Virus record (IMG/VR): IMGVR_UViG_3300026519_000198
Span: 1 to 29,801 of that record
Strand: one strand, 5' to 3'
Length of the DNA stretch: 29,801 nucleotides
Origin: a virus
The position numbers and the translations under genes are program-made. Positions 8,162 to 15,258 of the stretch are shown piece after piece. A model generated the notes under the pieces. That model was not told the origin of the DNA. It saw only the letters and a program-made list of their open reading frames with translations, and made no database searches. The first letter of the stretch is position 1. Each line of letters begins with the position of its first letter.

Positions 8162-8716
8162 TCAACTGAGTTCTCCAGTGTTTGGATTAAATATACATCC
8201 CCTAGTAGATCGAGATTGACGCTTTTGACCCTTTAGTGAATCATCTGTTCGTGCTGAGGCCGCGCCACTCATTATGGCCACGCCTTTATTACCACCTAAA
8301 GTTCTTTTCTGCATAAAGTGTCCTGCCTTCATTCGCTTTACGCACTCTGAAAATAGATGGTCAGCGTTAATTATTTGGCGCTCTGATTCATTAAAATCCT
8401 TGATTGTCTTAGCTATCACCCAATCAGCATCTTTTTCTAATAGACCAGCGTGAACAAGTTGTCTATATGCCTTTTCAATATCAGACTCACCAATATTGGT
8501 TTGTAGTTCTGTATTTACGGAATCGCTAGAAACTTCCTGCATTTTTGCCTTGGCTATGTGTTCGTGTATTTGGTCTAATTCACCATCAATATAATTTTGA
8601 ACACTTTTTTGCGATCTATTTAAGATGGATGCGATTTCTTCGGTTGTCATATTGTCATGTAACATTTGTTGTATCGCATATTTTTCGACTAATGACAATC
8701 TACCTTTTTTGCTCAT
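8162..8716 (-). CDS. HTH-containing phage protein, possible regulator
   Basis: A 184-residue protein. Residues 8-45 (VEKYAIQQMLHDNMTTEEIA followed by SILNRSQKSVQNYI) form a clear helix-turn-helix of the sigma region 4/resolvase type. The middle is helical and charged. The C-terminal part has an odd, conserved-looking run of glycine, alanine, serine and threonine (GHFMQKRTLGGNKGVAIMSG and SRSTRGCIFNPNTGELS) that looks like a flexible tail with a sequence-specific end. A DNA-binding regulator or a terminase-like DNA recognition subunit are both possible; I cannot choose between them. The start overlaps the preceding stop by one base. It lies three bases upstream of the basic unknown protein. 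Confidence 0.72.
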   Translation of the reverse strand: MSKKGRLSLVEKYAIQQMLHDNMTTEEIASILNRSQKSVQNYIDGELDQIHEHIAKAKMQEVSSDSVNTELQTNIGESDIEKAYRQLVHAGLLEKDADWVIAKTIKDFNESERQIINADHLFSECVKRMKAGHFMQKRTLGGNKGVAIMSGAASARTDDSLKGQKRQSRSTRGCIFNPNTGELS

Positions 8717-9150
8717 TATACCAACTCCCTTTCTGCGTTTTTATGGTATGCAACGTTTTTTGTTTTTAGGAACGCTAAATAGTAATCAAAACATTTATGG
8801 TTAACTTCTTTATACTTCCATTCTTTATCTCCTATCCTATATCTTATTTTATTATGAGAGTTTTCATATGCAATACCTATTGGGTTAAATAGATGATTAA
8901 GTGCATTAACTTTAACATAATATCGCGTAATATTCTTATTGACAAATACTACTTTTGCTAATGCTCTATCATCATTAGGATCATTTATTATTGGTTCACC
9001 CAAGGCGTTTACCTTGTCTTGCCAACCCATATATGTATATGCAACACTTTCATGTTGAGGTTCTCTACCGAAGTCTCTGTCTGGTTCTAAGGTATTTATT
9101 GTAGATGATGGATCAAACACGTCACCATCACGAAGTCTGTTGTTTCGCAT
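8716..9150 (-). CDS. Unknown 144-residue protein
   Basis: Not recognised. The N-terminal third is hydrophilic and probably disordered (RNNRLRDGDVFDPSSTINTL). The remainder mixes strands and helices: ALAKVVFVNKNITRYYVKVN is probably a pair of strands, and KCFDYYLAFLKTKNVAYHKN is a likely C-terminal helix. The repeated tyrosine/asparagine-rich strands (ENSHNKIRYRIGDKEWKYKE) suggest a small beta-rich fold. A GGAG-type ribosome site lies about ten bases before the ATG at 9150. The start overlaps the end of the next upstream small gene by 23 bases, and its stop overlaps the start of the HTH gene by one base. No membrane segment or catalytic motif is visible. Confidence 0.7.
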   Translation of the reverse strand: MRNNRLRDGDVFDPSSTINTLEPDRDFGREPQHESVAYTYMGWQDKVNALGEPIINDPNDDRALAKVVFVNKNITRYYVKVNALNHLFNPIGIAYENSHNKIRYRIGDKEWKYKEVNHKCFDYYLAFLKTKNVAYHKNAERELV

Positions 9151-9340
9151 TTTTTATTTTCTCCATAAATTGTTCAACTTGACAACGAACGTCATCAACG
9201 TCTTGCCCAATGAACGTAAATAGATCAGATAGTTTTTCAACTGGTCTACCACTACACTGACCATTTTGTAGCCTTTCATAAATTTCACACCGAACCAATA
9301 TAACGGCCTGATGAGGAGCGTTTTTATTAATCTTTTCCAT
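9128..9340 (-). CDS. Small unknown protein in a long out-of-frame overlap
   Basis: A 70-residue hydrophilic protein with no recognised family. Its ATG at 9340 is preceded by AAGGAAGG at an ideal seven-base distance, which is strong support for translation. The sequence (EKINKNAPHQAVILVRCEIY, then DLFTFIGQDVDDVRCQVEQF) looks like an ordinary soluble protein ending in a helix. It overlaps by 187 bases, in another frame, the 3' half of the upstream cysteine-motif gene, whose translation in that region looks less protein-like. So either the upstream gene really ends with an overlapping tail, or that tail is read only because the frame happens to stay open. It also overlaps the following gene by 23 bases. 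Confidence 0.62.
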   Translation of the reverse strand: MEKINKNAPHQAVILVRCEIYERLQNGQCSGRPVEKLSDLFTFIGQDVDDVRCQVEQFMEKIKNAKQQTS

Positions 9341-9519
9341 ATAGGCGCCTTCCTTATAAATAGTTTGTTACCATATCCGAATACTATTTCTTCATATCCA
9401 TTTGGGCATACGGCACAATTAGTACATTTCTTGGTTTCTACTGGACCCTTATATTCAAACCAAAATCCAAATGGCTTATCTACTTCAATCTTGTCTTGGT
9501 TAAGAAATTCTTGTTTCAT
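9154..9519 (-). CDS. Unknown protein with CxxCxxC motif, 3' half overlapping another gene
   Basis: Not recognised. From the ATG at 9519 (which shares ATGA with the FmdB-like stop and has AGAAGGA upstream) the protein is 121 residues. The first half looks real: KPFGFWFEYKGPVETKKCTN followed by CAVCPNGYEEIVFGYGNKLF holds a C-x-x-C-x-x-C cluster that could bind a metal. The second half (from about residue 60, KRLIKTLLIRPLYWFGVKFM and onward) has the basic/hydrophobic composition of a shadow translation and coincides with the separate 70-residue gene. The functional part may be only the first 60 or so residues. An alternative ATG 33 bases upstream is possible but would overlap the preceding gene more. 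Confidence 0.5.
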   Translation of the reverse strand: MKQEFLNQDKIEVDKPFGFWFEYKGPVETKKCTNCAVCPNGYEEIVFGYGNKLFIRKAPIWKRLIKTLLIRPLYWFGVKFMKGYKMVSVVVDQLKNYLIYLRSLGKTLMTFVVKLNNLWRK

Positions 9520-9836
9520 TTGTGTTTCATTCCTTCTGTAGTTGAAATCCATGAACTTTCCCCAGGTTTGCGCTTATATTCATTGAACTTTTCAGTAAGT
9601 TCTACTTTGGCGGCGCTACTTAATTCTGCTGACTGTTTATCGGCAAACGAACCAAGCGTTTTGGGAACGTTTACAGACATGGGTGAGAAAATTTGTGGTT
9701 GGAGCGCTTTGCGCTTTTTACATTTTGGACATGATTTTGGCTTTAAGTCGTCTAATTCGCTCATTAGACACTCAAACTCAACAACATGCCCACAACCTCC
9801 GTCTTGAGGGCGACAGAGATATTGATATTTTGGCAT
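9516..9836 (-). CDS. FmdB-type zinc-ribbon protein
   Basis: A 106-residue protein starting MPKYQYLCRPQDGGCGH, with a second pair in KSCPKCKKRKALQP. The start P-x-Y-x-Y-x-C, a loop to GCGHVVEFECLMSELDD and the closing CPKC match the FmdB family of small zinc ribbons. Members are known as putative regulatory proteins and are frequent in phages, with no settled biochemical role. The C-terminal half is helical and charged, outside the family core. I use the ATG at 9836 instead of the upstream GTG because an AAAAAGGTG ribosome site sits about nine bases before it. It overlaps the end of the HNH gene region closely and is coupled to the next gene by an ATGA overlap. Confidence 0.72.
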   Translation of the reverse strand: MPKYQYLCRPQDGGCGHVVEFECLMSELDDLKPKSCPKCKKRKALQPQIFSPMSVNVPKTLGSFADKQSAELSSAAKVELTEKFNEYKRKPGESSWISTTEGMKHK

Positions 9837-9840
9837 AATA

Positions 9841-10401
9841 TTATACACCTTTTTTCTGCAAAAGTTCTGTATATTCCCTAGGCAGGTATGGTATCCACTC
9901 TTTTTGGATTGTTGTCCAGGGCGAAAGTCCTATAATAAAACCATGCGAAGTCGGTCTTTTGGGTTGCCTGATGAGCGACATATCACATTCACTTAGTAAT
10001 TTGTCGCCCTTCTTTTTGTTGCATGGATAACAACACGAAACTATATTTTCCCAACAAGTTGGAGTTGTAGGTTTTGTCCATTTAGCTCGTGGTATAACAT
10101 GATCGTATGTCAAATGGTCTGGTCTAAATCGTTTTCCGCAATATTGGCATCTAAGTTTGTCCCTTATAAATACATTCTTACGAGAGAATGGTATTATTTT
10201 CTTTGTATACTTTTTATATTTTGTTAAGACTACTACTGCTGGTACTGGCCATTTTAGATTACCAGTACACTGTATAAAATCGTTCTTATAAAAATCAACT
10301 ACCTTAACCGCACCCTTAAAGTCCAATACTACTGCTTTGGACCACTCAATAATGCCTATTGGTGAATAGTCTGCATTTAGTACTAATGCCTTTTTGTGCA
10401 T
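9841..10401 (-). CDS. HNH endonuclease
   Basis: A 186-residue HNH nuclease. The core is DKLRCQYCGKRFRPDHLTYD followed by HVIPRAKW (about residues 81-108), with the first zinc CxxC (C85, C88) and the catalytic D-H pair. CWENIVSCCYPCNKKKGDK (about 116-134) supplies the H-N-H asparagine and the second CxxC. The N-terminal domain (KALVLNADYSPIGIIEWSKA) is the module commonly found before HNH domains in cyanobacterial and phage proteins of this type. HNH proteins nick or cut double-stranded DNA; here it may be a homing, packaging or recombination nuclease. It sits three bases after PhoH and is not inserted in another gene, so a simple mobile-element reading is not required. Confidence 0.88.
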   Translation of the reverse strand: MHKKALVLNADYSPIGIIEWSKAVVLDFKGAVKVVDFYKNDFIQCTGNLKWPVPAVVVLTKYKKYTKKIIPFSRKNVFIRDKLRCQYCGKRFRPDHLTYDHVIPRAKWTKPTTPTCWENIVSCCYPCNKKKGDKLLSECDMSLIRQPKRPTSHGFIIGLSPWTTIQKEWIPYLPREYTELLQKKGV

Positions 10402-10403
10402 AA

Positions 10404-11096
10404 CTAATCAACCTGCTTTCCCCAAATATCAAGCATTTTACTAACTAGGTGATGTCTTACAATATCTTGTTTGTATAGTCTAACACAAGATACACTATCG
10501 TCTAAATATTCTTCATACTTACTAAAGAGGTCGAATACATATCGAAAGCCTCCTCTGTCCCGTTTGTCTAGGTCAGACTGTGTTATATCGCCTGTCATGA
10601 CCATCTTTGAGTTCTCACCAAGGCGCGTAAGTATCATTCTTATTTGGTCATATTGTGCGTTTTGGCACTCATCAACCAAAATAAATGAGTTCTTGAATGT
10701 TCTGCCTCTCATAAAACCAATAGGGACGATCTCTAATGTTAGTGAGTTTTTTAATGTTGCTATTTCACTTAGTGAAGCGTATTGTTGCAACTCATCGAAT
10801 ATTGGTCTAACATATGGATCAAGTTTATCATTATGGTCACCTGGCAAATATCCTAAATCTTCGCCAGCTTCCACAACAGGTCTCGCTATTACTATCTTCT
10901 CGACAACCTTTTTGTCAAGAAGGTGCATTGCCATACCAATTGCTACATTCGTTTTGCCAGTCCCAGCAGGCCCCTCGCAAATAATAACGTCGCTTTTTAA
11001 TATAGCCTTTATATATGTTTTTTGGTTTTCGGTTCGGGCAACAACTGGCTTACGCCTAAATTGTTTATTATCTACGCTTTGTTTTTTTCTACCCAA
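10404..11096 (-). CDS. phoH: PhoH-family ATPase
   Basis: A 230-residue PhoH-like P-loop ATPase. IICEGPAGTGKTNVAIGMAM (about residues 38-57) carries Walker A, and NSFILVDECQNAQYDQIRMI (about 136-155) carries Walker B with the DECQNA motif typical of PhoH. KMVMTGDITQSDL (about 164-176) is also diagnostic. PhoH proteins are common in phages of many habitats; proposed roles are RNA or phosphate-related, without settled function in phages. The start is a TTG at 11096, preceded by AAGGGGAT at a proper distance; no in-frame ATG fits the conserved N-terminus better. It follows the reductase gene by 10 bases, so the two are probably co-transcribed. Confidence 0.88.
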   Translation of the reverse strand: MGRKKQSVDNKQFRRKPVVARTENQKTYIKAILKSDVIICEGPAGTGKTNVAIGMAMHLLDKKVVEKIVIARPVVEAGEDLGYLPGDHNDKLDPYVRPIFDELQQYASLSEIATLKNSLTLEIVPIGFMRGRTFKNSFILVDECQNAQYDQIRMILTRLGENSKMVMTGDITQSDLDKRDRGGFRYVFDLFSKYEEYLDDSVSCVRLYKQDIVRHHLVSKMLDIWGKQVD

Positions 11097-11106
11097 GTTT
11101 ATCCCC

Positions 11107-14100
11107 TTAAATTAAGCACTTACCACCAGCGCAAGCTACTTCTTCTTCTAGTTTGGTGTTATCTTCTGTTTCAACTAACTTAGTATAATCAACCTTTTTG
11201 AATGTTCTATTAAGGTCATACCACCGCTTCCAATTAAACACATCTTTCATACAATAAGTTAAGCGTTTATAGTCGCCATCCATATATTTATCTGCAAATT
11301 TGCGCGATCTATTATAAAATTCTTTACGGGCGGCGGCAGTTCTTAACCCCTCTGGAGTATCTAAGTTGATATCTTTATCGTTTGATGGATTATATTTGTT
11401 ATTTAGTAATACTATGCACGCAGTATACAGATGTCCACTAAATGCCTGTAGGGCCAATTCTATCAATCCAGAAGTCCAAAGAGCCGCTTCGCCATATTCC
11501 CTAACAATTTGCCTAGAAGTATATACCGTACAAAATGGAGCTTGTGGATAGTCTTTATCTCCACTAAAAGGTAATAAGCTAACACCCGTAAAATAATCTC
11601 GATTCTCATATATAAAATTAGCTACGTCATTCCATTCATCATCTTTAACAACTACAGTATTACTTACTGAATGTTGAAGGCCAGGATATACACATAATTC
11701 TTCATTTTTTCCCTGCATAACCCAATTTATTTGTGTACTCTTTACTATTTTTAGCATACGTATGGCATCTAACTGGTTTTTGGTTTTCGCGCCGTCGGGC
11801 ACTTCAATTGGGAAATATATTACGTCGTCTGTACCTGTATTTGAAGTTAATGACTTTTCACAGGCTTGTGGATTATACTTCTTGAAGTGTTTATATACTT
11901 CTTCTTCTGTGTTTGCTTGTACTGCTCTTAAGTATCGTGTTGCATGATGTGGATGTATACCACAAGCTAAAATACCGAGACTCAGACTTGCAGACCCCTC
12001 GGGCTTCGTAACCGTAGTTCTAGCCGCTACATTAATTCCAATCTTTTTGGCTATTTCCCTATTAGTCTCTTTAACTACTTCAGCGCCCTTATTTTGAACT
12101 TCTGGAGTTAGGGCTACCTCAAAGTTATCCATCATACCAGTCATGCTGACACCAATCAGGGCCTCACGCCTACAAATTTCTTCTGTAGTTTTTCCAACAT
12201 AATCAAATTTTGTAAAACCAGCCTGTAAAGTTCCCAAAATAGCTGCTGCTCTACATGCTTCAAAAAATTGCTTTTCTTTTTCTTCTTGTGTTCCTTTTAG
12301 TTTACTACAATTAATAGTAGACAAATTACAAAACTCCCACCCTGACTCAACACCATATTGCTTATTATCACCATCCATGAGAGGCTTGGCGGACTTTAAC
12401 CATTCGTCAAACTTCTTGGGGTTTTTGACGAGGTAAGGGAATAGTCCTACTTCTAAACAATTACCAGTACAAATACCGTTAGCAATTATGGAGTTGCGTT
12501 CTGGTTCATGTAGGCAATATACATCTTGATGACCCATATATTTTATCGAAACAATTGGAATGGCTTTAGTAATATTGTCAACATCATAAAAACTAAATAG
12601 TTCGTCTCCTACGGACAGCTCGCGAGTCTCGCGCACTCCAAATGTAGTTGGAAATCTATGATTGGCTGTGACTGTAATACATGATTTATCTTGCAGTAAT
12701 ATTTGATATACTGGAGCCAACTTTTGGGTGAGAGCAACTGGGCTAGCTTTAGATATCACAGGAACACTGTGTTGAAGCGATAGGTCTACTGTATTCCTAT
12801 TCAATAAGCGATGTGATAAGACGCTTACAGCATTACCATCTTCATAGAGTTCCTTGATCGCCTTATATCCATCTTTGGTCAGAATTTGTGTATCACCAAC
12901 AAAACACGGATTAAACATACACTCATAATTATCTACCCATACAAATCCAGGTTCACCAAACTCCCTAGTATTCTTAATGATGTCATCAAATTGTTCTTTT
13001 GTGGTACTATCTCGCAAGAGCATAACGCTATTATTAGCGCGCTGCCTTTGGGGATTTTCTACCCACCAATTTCCAGTTTTGCAAGATAGCATATCATCGT
13101 CATCTATGCTGAATAGTGAAATAAGGGCGGAGTTGTGTGAAACTGTTACTAAGTCACTACCCTTAGATTTTGTATTGTAACAATGTACCTGATCTATTTC
13201 GATATCATATGTTTCTTGTGCATCAATGTTTTCTGTATGTGTTATCTTTATGAACCTAGGCGAAACTACTACATTCCCAGTAACATCAGAACAATTCTGA
13301 ACGAACAAGTATCTATGTGGCTGTTCCTCAATTTGTTTGGTTTCGACCCAATCCATTAGTTTGGTTGTGTCGTCAAACACTAACCACCTATGTTCTGGCG
13401 TAGATATTTGATACCCTTCATCCGTATGAATTTTTATAAGTTCTCTTACCCCCGTACATTCTTGTCGTAATACTAAGTAGTTGTTACCATTATATTTAAT
13501 ATAATCCCCAGCCTTTATATCTTTAATAAACTTATACGTTCCATTAGACATTAATACTTCGCTATCACCTGGCTGACAACGACGTATCCCACCAGACAAT
13601 ACGGCATCTGATATATGACATATTATATCATGGCAATTTATGGGCTTTAGTTTATGCGTTCCTTTTTCTATAAGTGATTCTATTAATTCTTTTACTATAT
13701 TTAATGATCTACGCAACCCATCTGGCCCAGGAGCTTTGCCAGTCCCATCGCCAATGGGAGAGCCTTTGGGCCTAATTTGAGAATAGTCAAACTCAACTCT
13801 ATAACAAGCCCACTGTTCTAGCCAAGGGTCATCAGGATAGTTTTTGCAGGAAAAAAGTGTAGTCATTAGAACGCCCACACTATCGGCCCATCCTTCAATA
13901 CTGTCAGGAATAGTAAATGTTTTTACGGGCAAATTAAAGTATTCGTCCTTAGATTTTAGGGGCGGAAGTTTGTCTACGTGGTGTTTTTGGACTGAGAAGC
14001 CGCAACCGCAACCCGCTAACAGCAAGAATAAACACTCCTGGAAAAACCGTGGCCTATCAACGGGTGAACTTGAACAATTATAAATTCGGGCGTTTATCTT

Positions 14101-14340
14101 GAGGGCGTCTCTACCACCAAATTGTAAGGCGCGCTGAGAACCTAATACGCGCCTTTGTCTCATCATTTCATAGGCCCAGTTTATTTCTTCTTCTATGCCT
14201 TTATCTTTATAAAACTCTAACATCATATTTTTTACGCGGTTTACGGCCTCATTCCACGTTTCTCTGCGCTGTTTGTCTTGGAGCCACCGCGCATACTTAG
14301 ATGTAAAAATATAATCTTGAAGCGCTTTTACACTAGACAT
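11107..14340 (-). CDS. nrdJ: Class II (adenosylcobalamin-dependent) ribonucleoside-triphosphate reductase with two mini-inteins
   Basis: A 1077-codon gene whose product, after removal of two inteins (residues 255-403 and 479-627), should be about 779 residues, close to the 739 of the Lactobacillus leichmannii-type monomeric reductase. The extein shows the family signs: RIYNCSSSPVDRP with the first redox cysteine, the SGGIRR/SALISL join, DNYECMFNP/CLEVGLFPY, CNLSTINCSKL with the radical-site cysteine (likely), TVTKPEGSASLSLG plus GIHPHHATRYLRAV, and the C-terminal redox pair in EEEVACAGGKCLI. It reduces ribonucleotides to deoxyribonucleotides with coenzyme B12 and needs no oxygen or separate radical subunit. 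It follows a small gene that is preceded by a terminator and a structured RNA, so transcription into it may be regulated. It is followed closely by phoH. Confidence 0.92.
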   Translation of the reverse strand: MSSVKALQDYIFTSKYARWLQDKQRRETWNEAVNRVKNMMLEFYKDKGIEEEINWAYEMMRQRRVLGSQRALQFGGRDALKINARIYNCSSSPVDRPRFFQECLFLLLAGCGCGFSVQKHHVDKLPPLKSKDEYFNLPVKTFTIPDSIEGWADSVGVLMTTLFSCKNYPDDPWLEQWACYRVEFDYSQIRPKGSPIGDGTGKAPGPDGLRRSLNIVKELIESLIEKGTHKLKPINCHDIICHISDAVLSGGIRRCQPGDSEVLMSNGTYKFIKDIKAGDYIKYNGNNYLVLRQECTGVRELIKIHTDEGYQISTPEHRWLVFDDTTKLMDWVETKQIEEQPHRYLFVQNCSDVTGNVVVSPRFIKITHTENIDAQETYDIEIDQVHCYNTKSKGSDLVTVSHNSALISLFSIDDDDMLSCKTGNWWVENPQRQRANNSVMLLRDSTTKEQFDDIIKNTREFGEPGFVWVDNYECMFNPCFVGDTQILTKDGYKAIKELYEDGNAVSVLSHRLLNRNTVDLSLQHSVPVISKASPVALTQKLAPVYQILLQDKSCITVTANHRFPTTFGVRETRELSVGDELFSFYDVDNITKAIPIVSIKYMGHQDVYCLHEPERNSIIANGICTGNCLEVGLFPYLVKNPKKFDEWLKSAKPLMDGDNKQYGVESGWEFCNLSTINCSKLKGTQEEKEKQFFEACRAAAILGTLQAGFTKFDYVGKTTEEICRREALIGVSMTGMMDNFEVALTPEVQNKGAEVVKETNREIAKKIGINVAARTTVTKPEGSASLSLGILACGIHPHHATRYLRAVQANTEEEVYKHFKKYNPQACEKSLTSNTGTDDVIYFPIEVPDGAKTKNQLDAIRMLKIVKSTQINWVMQGKNEELCVYPGLQHSVSNTVVVKDDEWNDVANFIYENRDYFTGVSLLPFSGDKDYPQAPFCTVYTSRQIVREYGEAALWTSGLIELALQAFSGHLYTACIVLLNNKYNPSNDKDINLDTPEGLRTAAARKEFYNRSRKFADKYMDGDYKRLTYCMKDVFNWKRWYDLNRTFKKVDYTKLVETEDNTKLEEEVACAGGKCLI
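12460..12906 (-). other. Mini-intein 2 in the ribonucleotide reductase
   Basis: 149 in-frame codons between P478 and C628, splitting the conserved NPC motif of the reductase. Block A is CFVGDTQILTKDGYKAI, block B is CITVTANHRFPT, block F is QDVYCLHEPERNSIIANG, and the end is ICTGN followed by extein cysteine. The nucleophile, block B histidine and terminal asparagine are present, but the penultimate residue is glycine where histidine is usual. Inteins lacking that histidine are known and can splice, often more slowly. No endonuclease domain is present. The two inteins have little visible similarity beyond the blocks, so they were probably gained separately. Confidence 0.88.
13132..13578 (-). 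other. Mini-intein 1 in the ribonucleotide reductase
   Basis: 149 in-frame codons interrupting the extein between R254 and S404. Block A is CQPGDSEVLMSNG (first cysteine nucleophile), block B is QISTPEHRW (T and H), block F is TYDIEIDQVHCYNTK, and block G is LVTVSHN followed by extein serine. All residues for canonical protein splicing are present: Cys1, the block B histidine, and a His-Asn end before Ser+1. There is no room for a LAGLIDADG or HNH endonuclease domain between blocks B and F, so it is a minimal splicing domain. The insertion point interrupts the GGIRRSA segment conserved in the reductase family. Confidence 0.9.
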
Positions 14341-14529
14341 TTATTTTTTGTCTCCATTCTTATTTTTGTTGTGTCTTTTTGGTCTACCTTGATACCGATT
14401 CCAAAATTCGGCGAGTTTGGCTGCACTATCTGTTTTTATGGTGCGCCTAATATTTGTAGGTTTGCCATTCTTATCTTTAACTATCAAATTCAACTCAAAT
14501 GACTTACTTTCTGATGTATCACGAAACAT
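14341..14529 (-). CDS. Small basic unknown protein ahead of the reductase
   Basis: A 62-residue protein, not recognised. It begins MFRDTSESKSFELNLIVKD and ends in a lysine/arginine/asparagine-rich tail (YQGRPKRHNKNKNGDKK). The N-terminal part looks like two or three strands, followed by a helix around DSAAKLAEFWNRY and a basic tail, which would suit nucleic-acid binding. The frame is open further upstream, but the ATG at 14529 has a consensus AAGGAGG nine bases before it, while the longer reading would begin inside a terminator hairpin. It is therefore the first gene after that terminator, and its stop abuts the reductase start (TAAATG), so the two should be translated together. Confidence 0.72.
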   Translation of the reverse strand: MFRDTSESKSFELNLIVKDKNGKPTNIRRTIKTDSAAKLAEFWNRYQGRPKRHNKNKNGDKK

Positions 14530-14547
14530 ATTCCATTCCTCCTTAAT

Positions 14548-14576
14548 AAAAAACCGCCGCACAGGAAGTACGGCGG
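14548..14576 (-). terminator. Rho-independent terminator upstream of the reductase operon
   Basis: On the minus strand a 6-bp perfect stem, CCGCCG / CGGCGG, encloses an 11-base loop and is followed directly by six T residues. It separates the dCMP deaminase and structured RNA from the 62-residue protein and the reductase, so it either ends a short transcript or acts as a controllable attenuator. I see no convincing antiterminator pairing partner upstream. Confidence 0.85.
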
Positions 14577-14587
14577 AGTAATTTTCT

Positions 14588-14767
14588 CAGCGACACTTTT
14601 TGACTAAGAATACTGAATGGGGAAATAAATTGTTCAACTTTACGATTTTACCTATCTCTGTTGCTTTACATTAATGTATTCAGTAAGCTCTTAGTCGATA
14701 GTAGGTTGGTATGTGTCGCTGTAACTCACATTGCCCCTAAAAGGACAAAAGTTCTTTATGACCAACC
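14588..14767 (-). ncRNA. Candidate structured RNA with two pseudoknots, between dCMP deaminase and reductase
   Basis: This 180-base gap has no gene but is full of long-range complementarity, read on the minus strand. Helix A: 14721-14713 (CAGCGACAC) pairs perfectly with 14596-14588 (9 bp). Helix B: 14696-14689 (GACTAAGA) pairs with 14609-14602, plus a G-U pair (9 bp). Helix C: 14685-14678 (TACTGAAT) pairs with 14618-14611 (8 bp) and stacks on B. Helix D: 14768-14761 (AGGTTGGT) pairs with 14710-14703 (8 bp), crossing helix A to make an H-type pseudoknot with a two-base connector. A possible second crossing helix joins 14701-14697 (CTATC) to 14656-14652 (GATAG). A hairpin TGTCC...GGGGCA lies at about 14747-14732. 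A Rho-independent terminator follows at 14576-14548. It could be a cis-acting riboswitch-like leader of the reductase operon or an independent RNA. Confidence 0.72.
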
Positions 14768-15253
14768 TTATTGCGATTTGTCTAATATTTTAAGTGCCTT
14801 TGTAAAAGATGTATTGTCCAACTTAATTTGTCTTATTTGAATATTACCATACTTTATTATACTGTTGTAAACATCCTTTTCGTGTTCTGAATATGCGTTT
14901 ATCATAGCGGCCTTGCCACTTAAAATAACTATTTCTGTTACTCTATTTTGGTATAAAGCCTTCAAACATTCCAAACATGGCATACCATTAACATAACATA
15001 CACAACCGCATATATCCTCTATGGAATTATATATTGCGTTTGCTTCCGCATGTATCATCCAAGGATATTTTTTAGGTCTAATGTTTGGTAATATATCATC
15101 AGGCATAAATCTAGGAAAAGAATTATACCCAGTTCCAATAATCCTTTTGTTTTTTACTAATACGCATCCATACTGACTCTGTGAGTCTTTTGATCTAGTG
15201 GCCGCCATTATGGCCATGCTCATAAAGTATTCGTCCCAGGATGGTGTGTTCAT
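14768..15253 (-). CDS. Deoxycytidylate (dCMP) deaminase
   Basis: A 161-residue zinc deaminase. It opens PSWDEYFMSMAIMAATRSKD, the usual start of dCMP deaminases, followed by YGCVLVKNKRIIGTGYNSFP. The catalytic zinc site is MIHAEANAI (H68, E70) and GMPCLECLKAL (C93, C96). It converts dCMP to dUMP, the substrate for ThyA, and complements the dUTPase also encoded here. The ATG at 15253 is only five bases after a -10 box, so the message may be leaderless (a weak AGGA lies just before the ATG). The stop codon abuts the structured RNA. Confidence 0.9.
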   Translation of the reverse strand: MNTPSWDEYFMSMAIMAATRSKDSQSQYGCVLVKNKRIIGTGYNSFPRFMPDDILPNIRPKKYPWMIHAEANAIYNSIEDICGCVCYVNGMPCLECLKALYQNRVTEIVILSGKAAMINAYSEHEKDVYNSIIKYGNIQIRQIKLDNTSFTKALKILDKSQ

Positions 15254-15258
15254 ATCCT

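Noticed and set aside
10471-11115. Long plus-strand open frame opposite phoH
   Set aside because: Its translation is antisense to a clear PhoH protein, has no ribosome site and no family pattern. The same applies to all plus-strand frames here, for example those at 5436-5816, 6542-6931 and 29116-29577.
14548-14767. HDV-like self-cleaving ribozyme
   Set aside because: The first helix and the crossing helix recall the HDV double pseudoknot, but there is no P3 hairpin between the second helix and the returning strand, and no catalytic C in the expected place.
14580-14767. Cobalamin riboswitch
   Set aside because: The context fits, but the GCCACTG B12 box and the conserved core segments are absent; GCTTACTG is only a weak resemblance.
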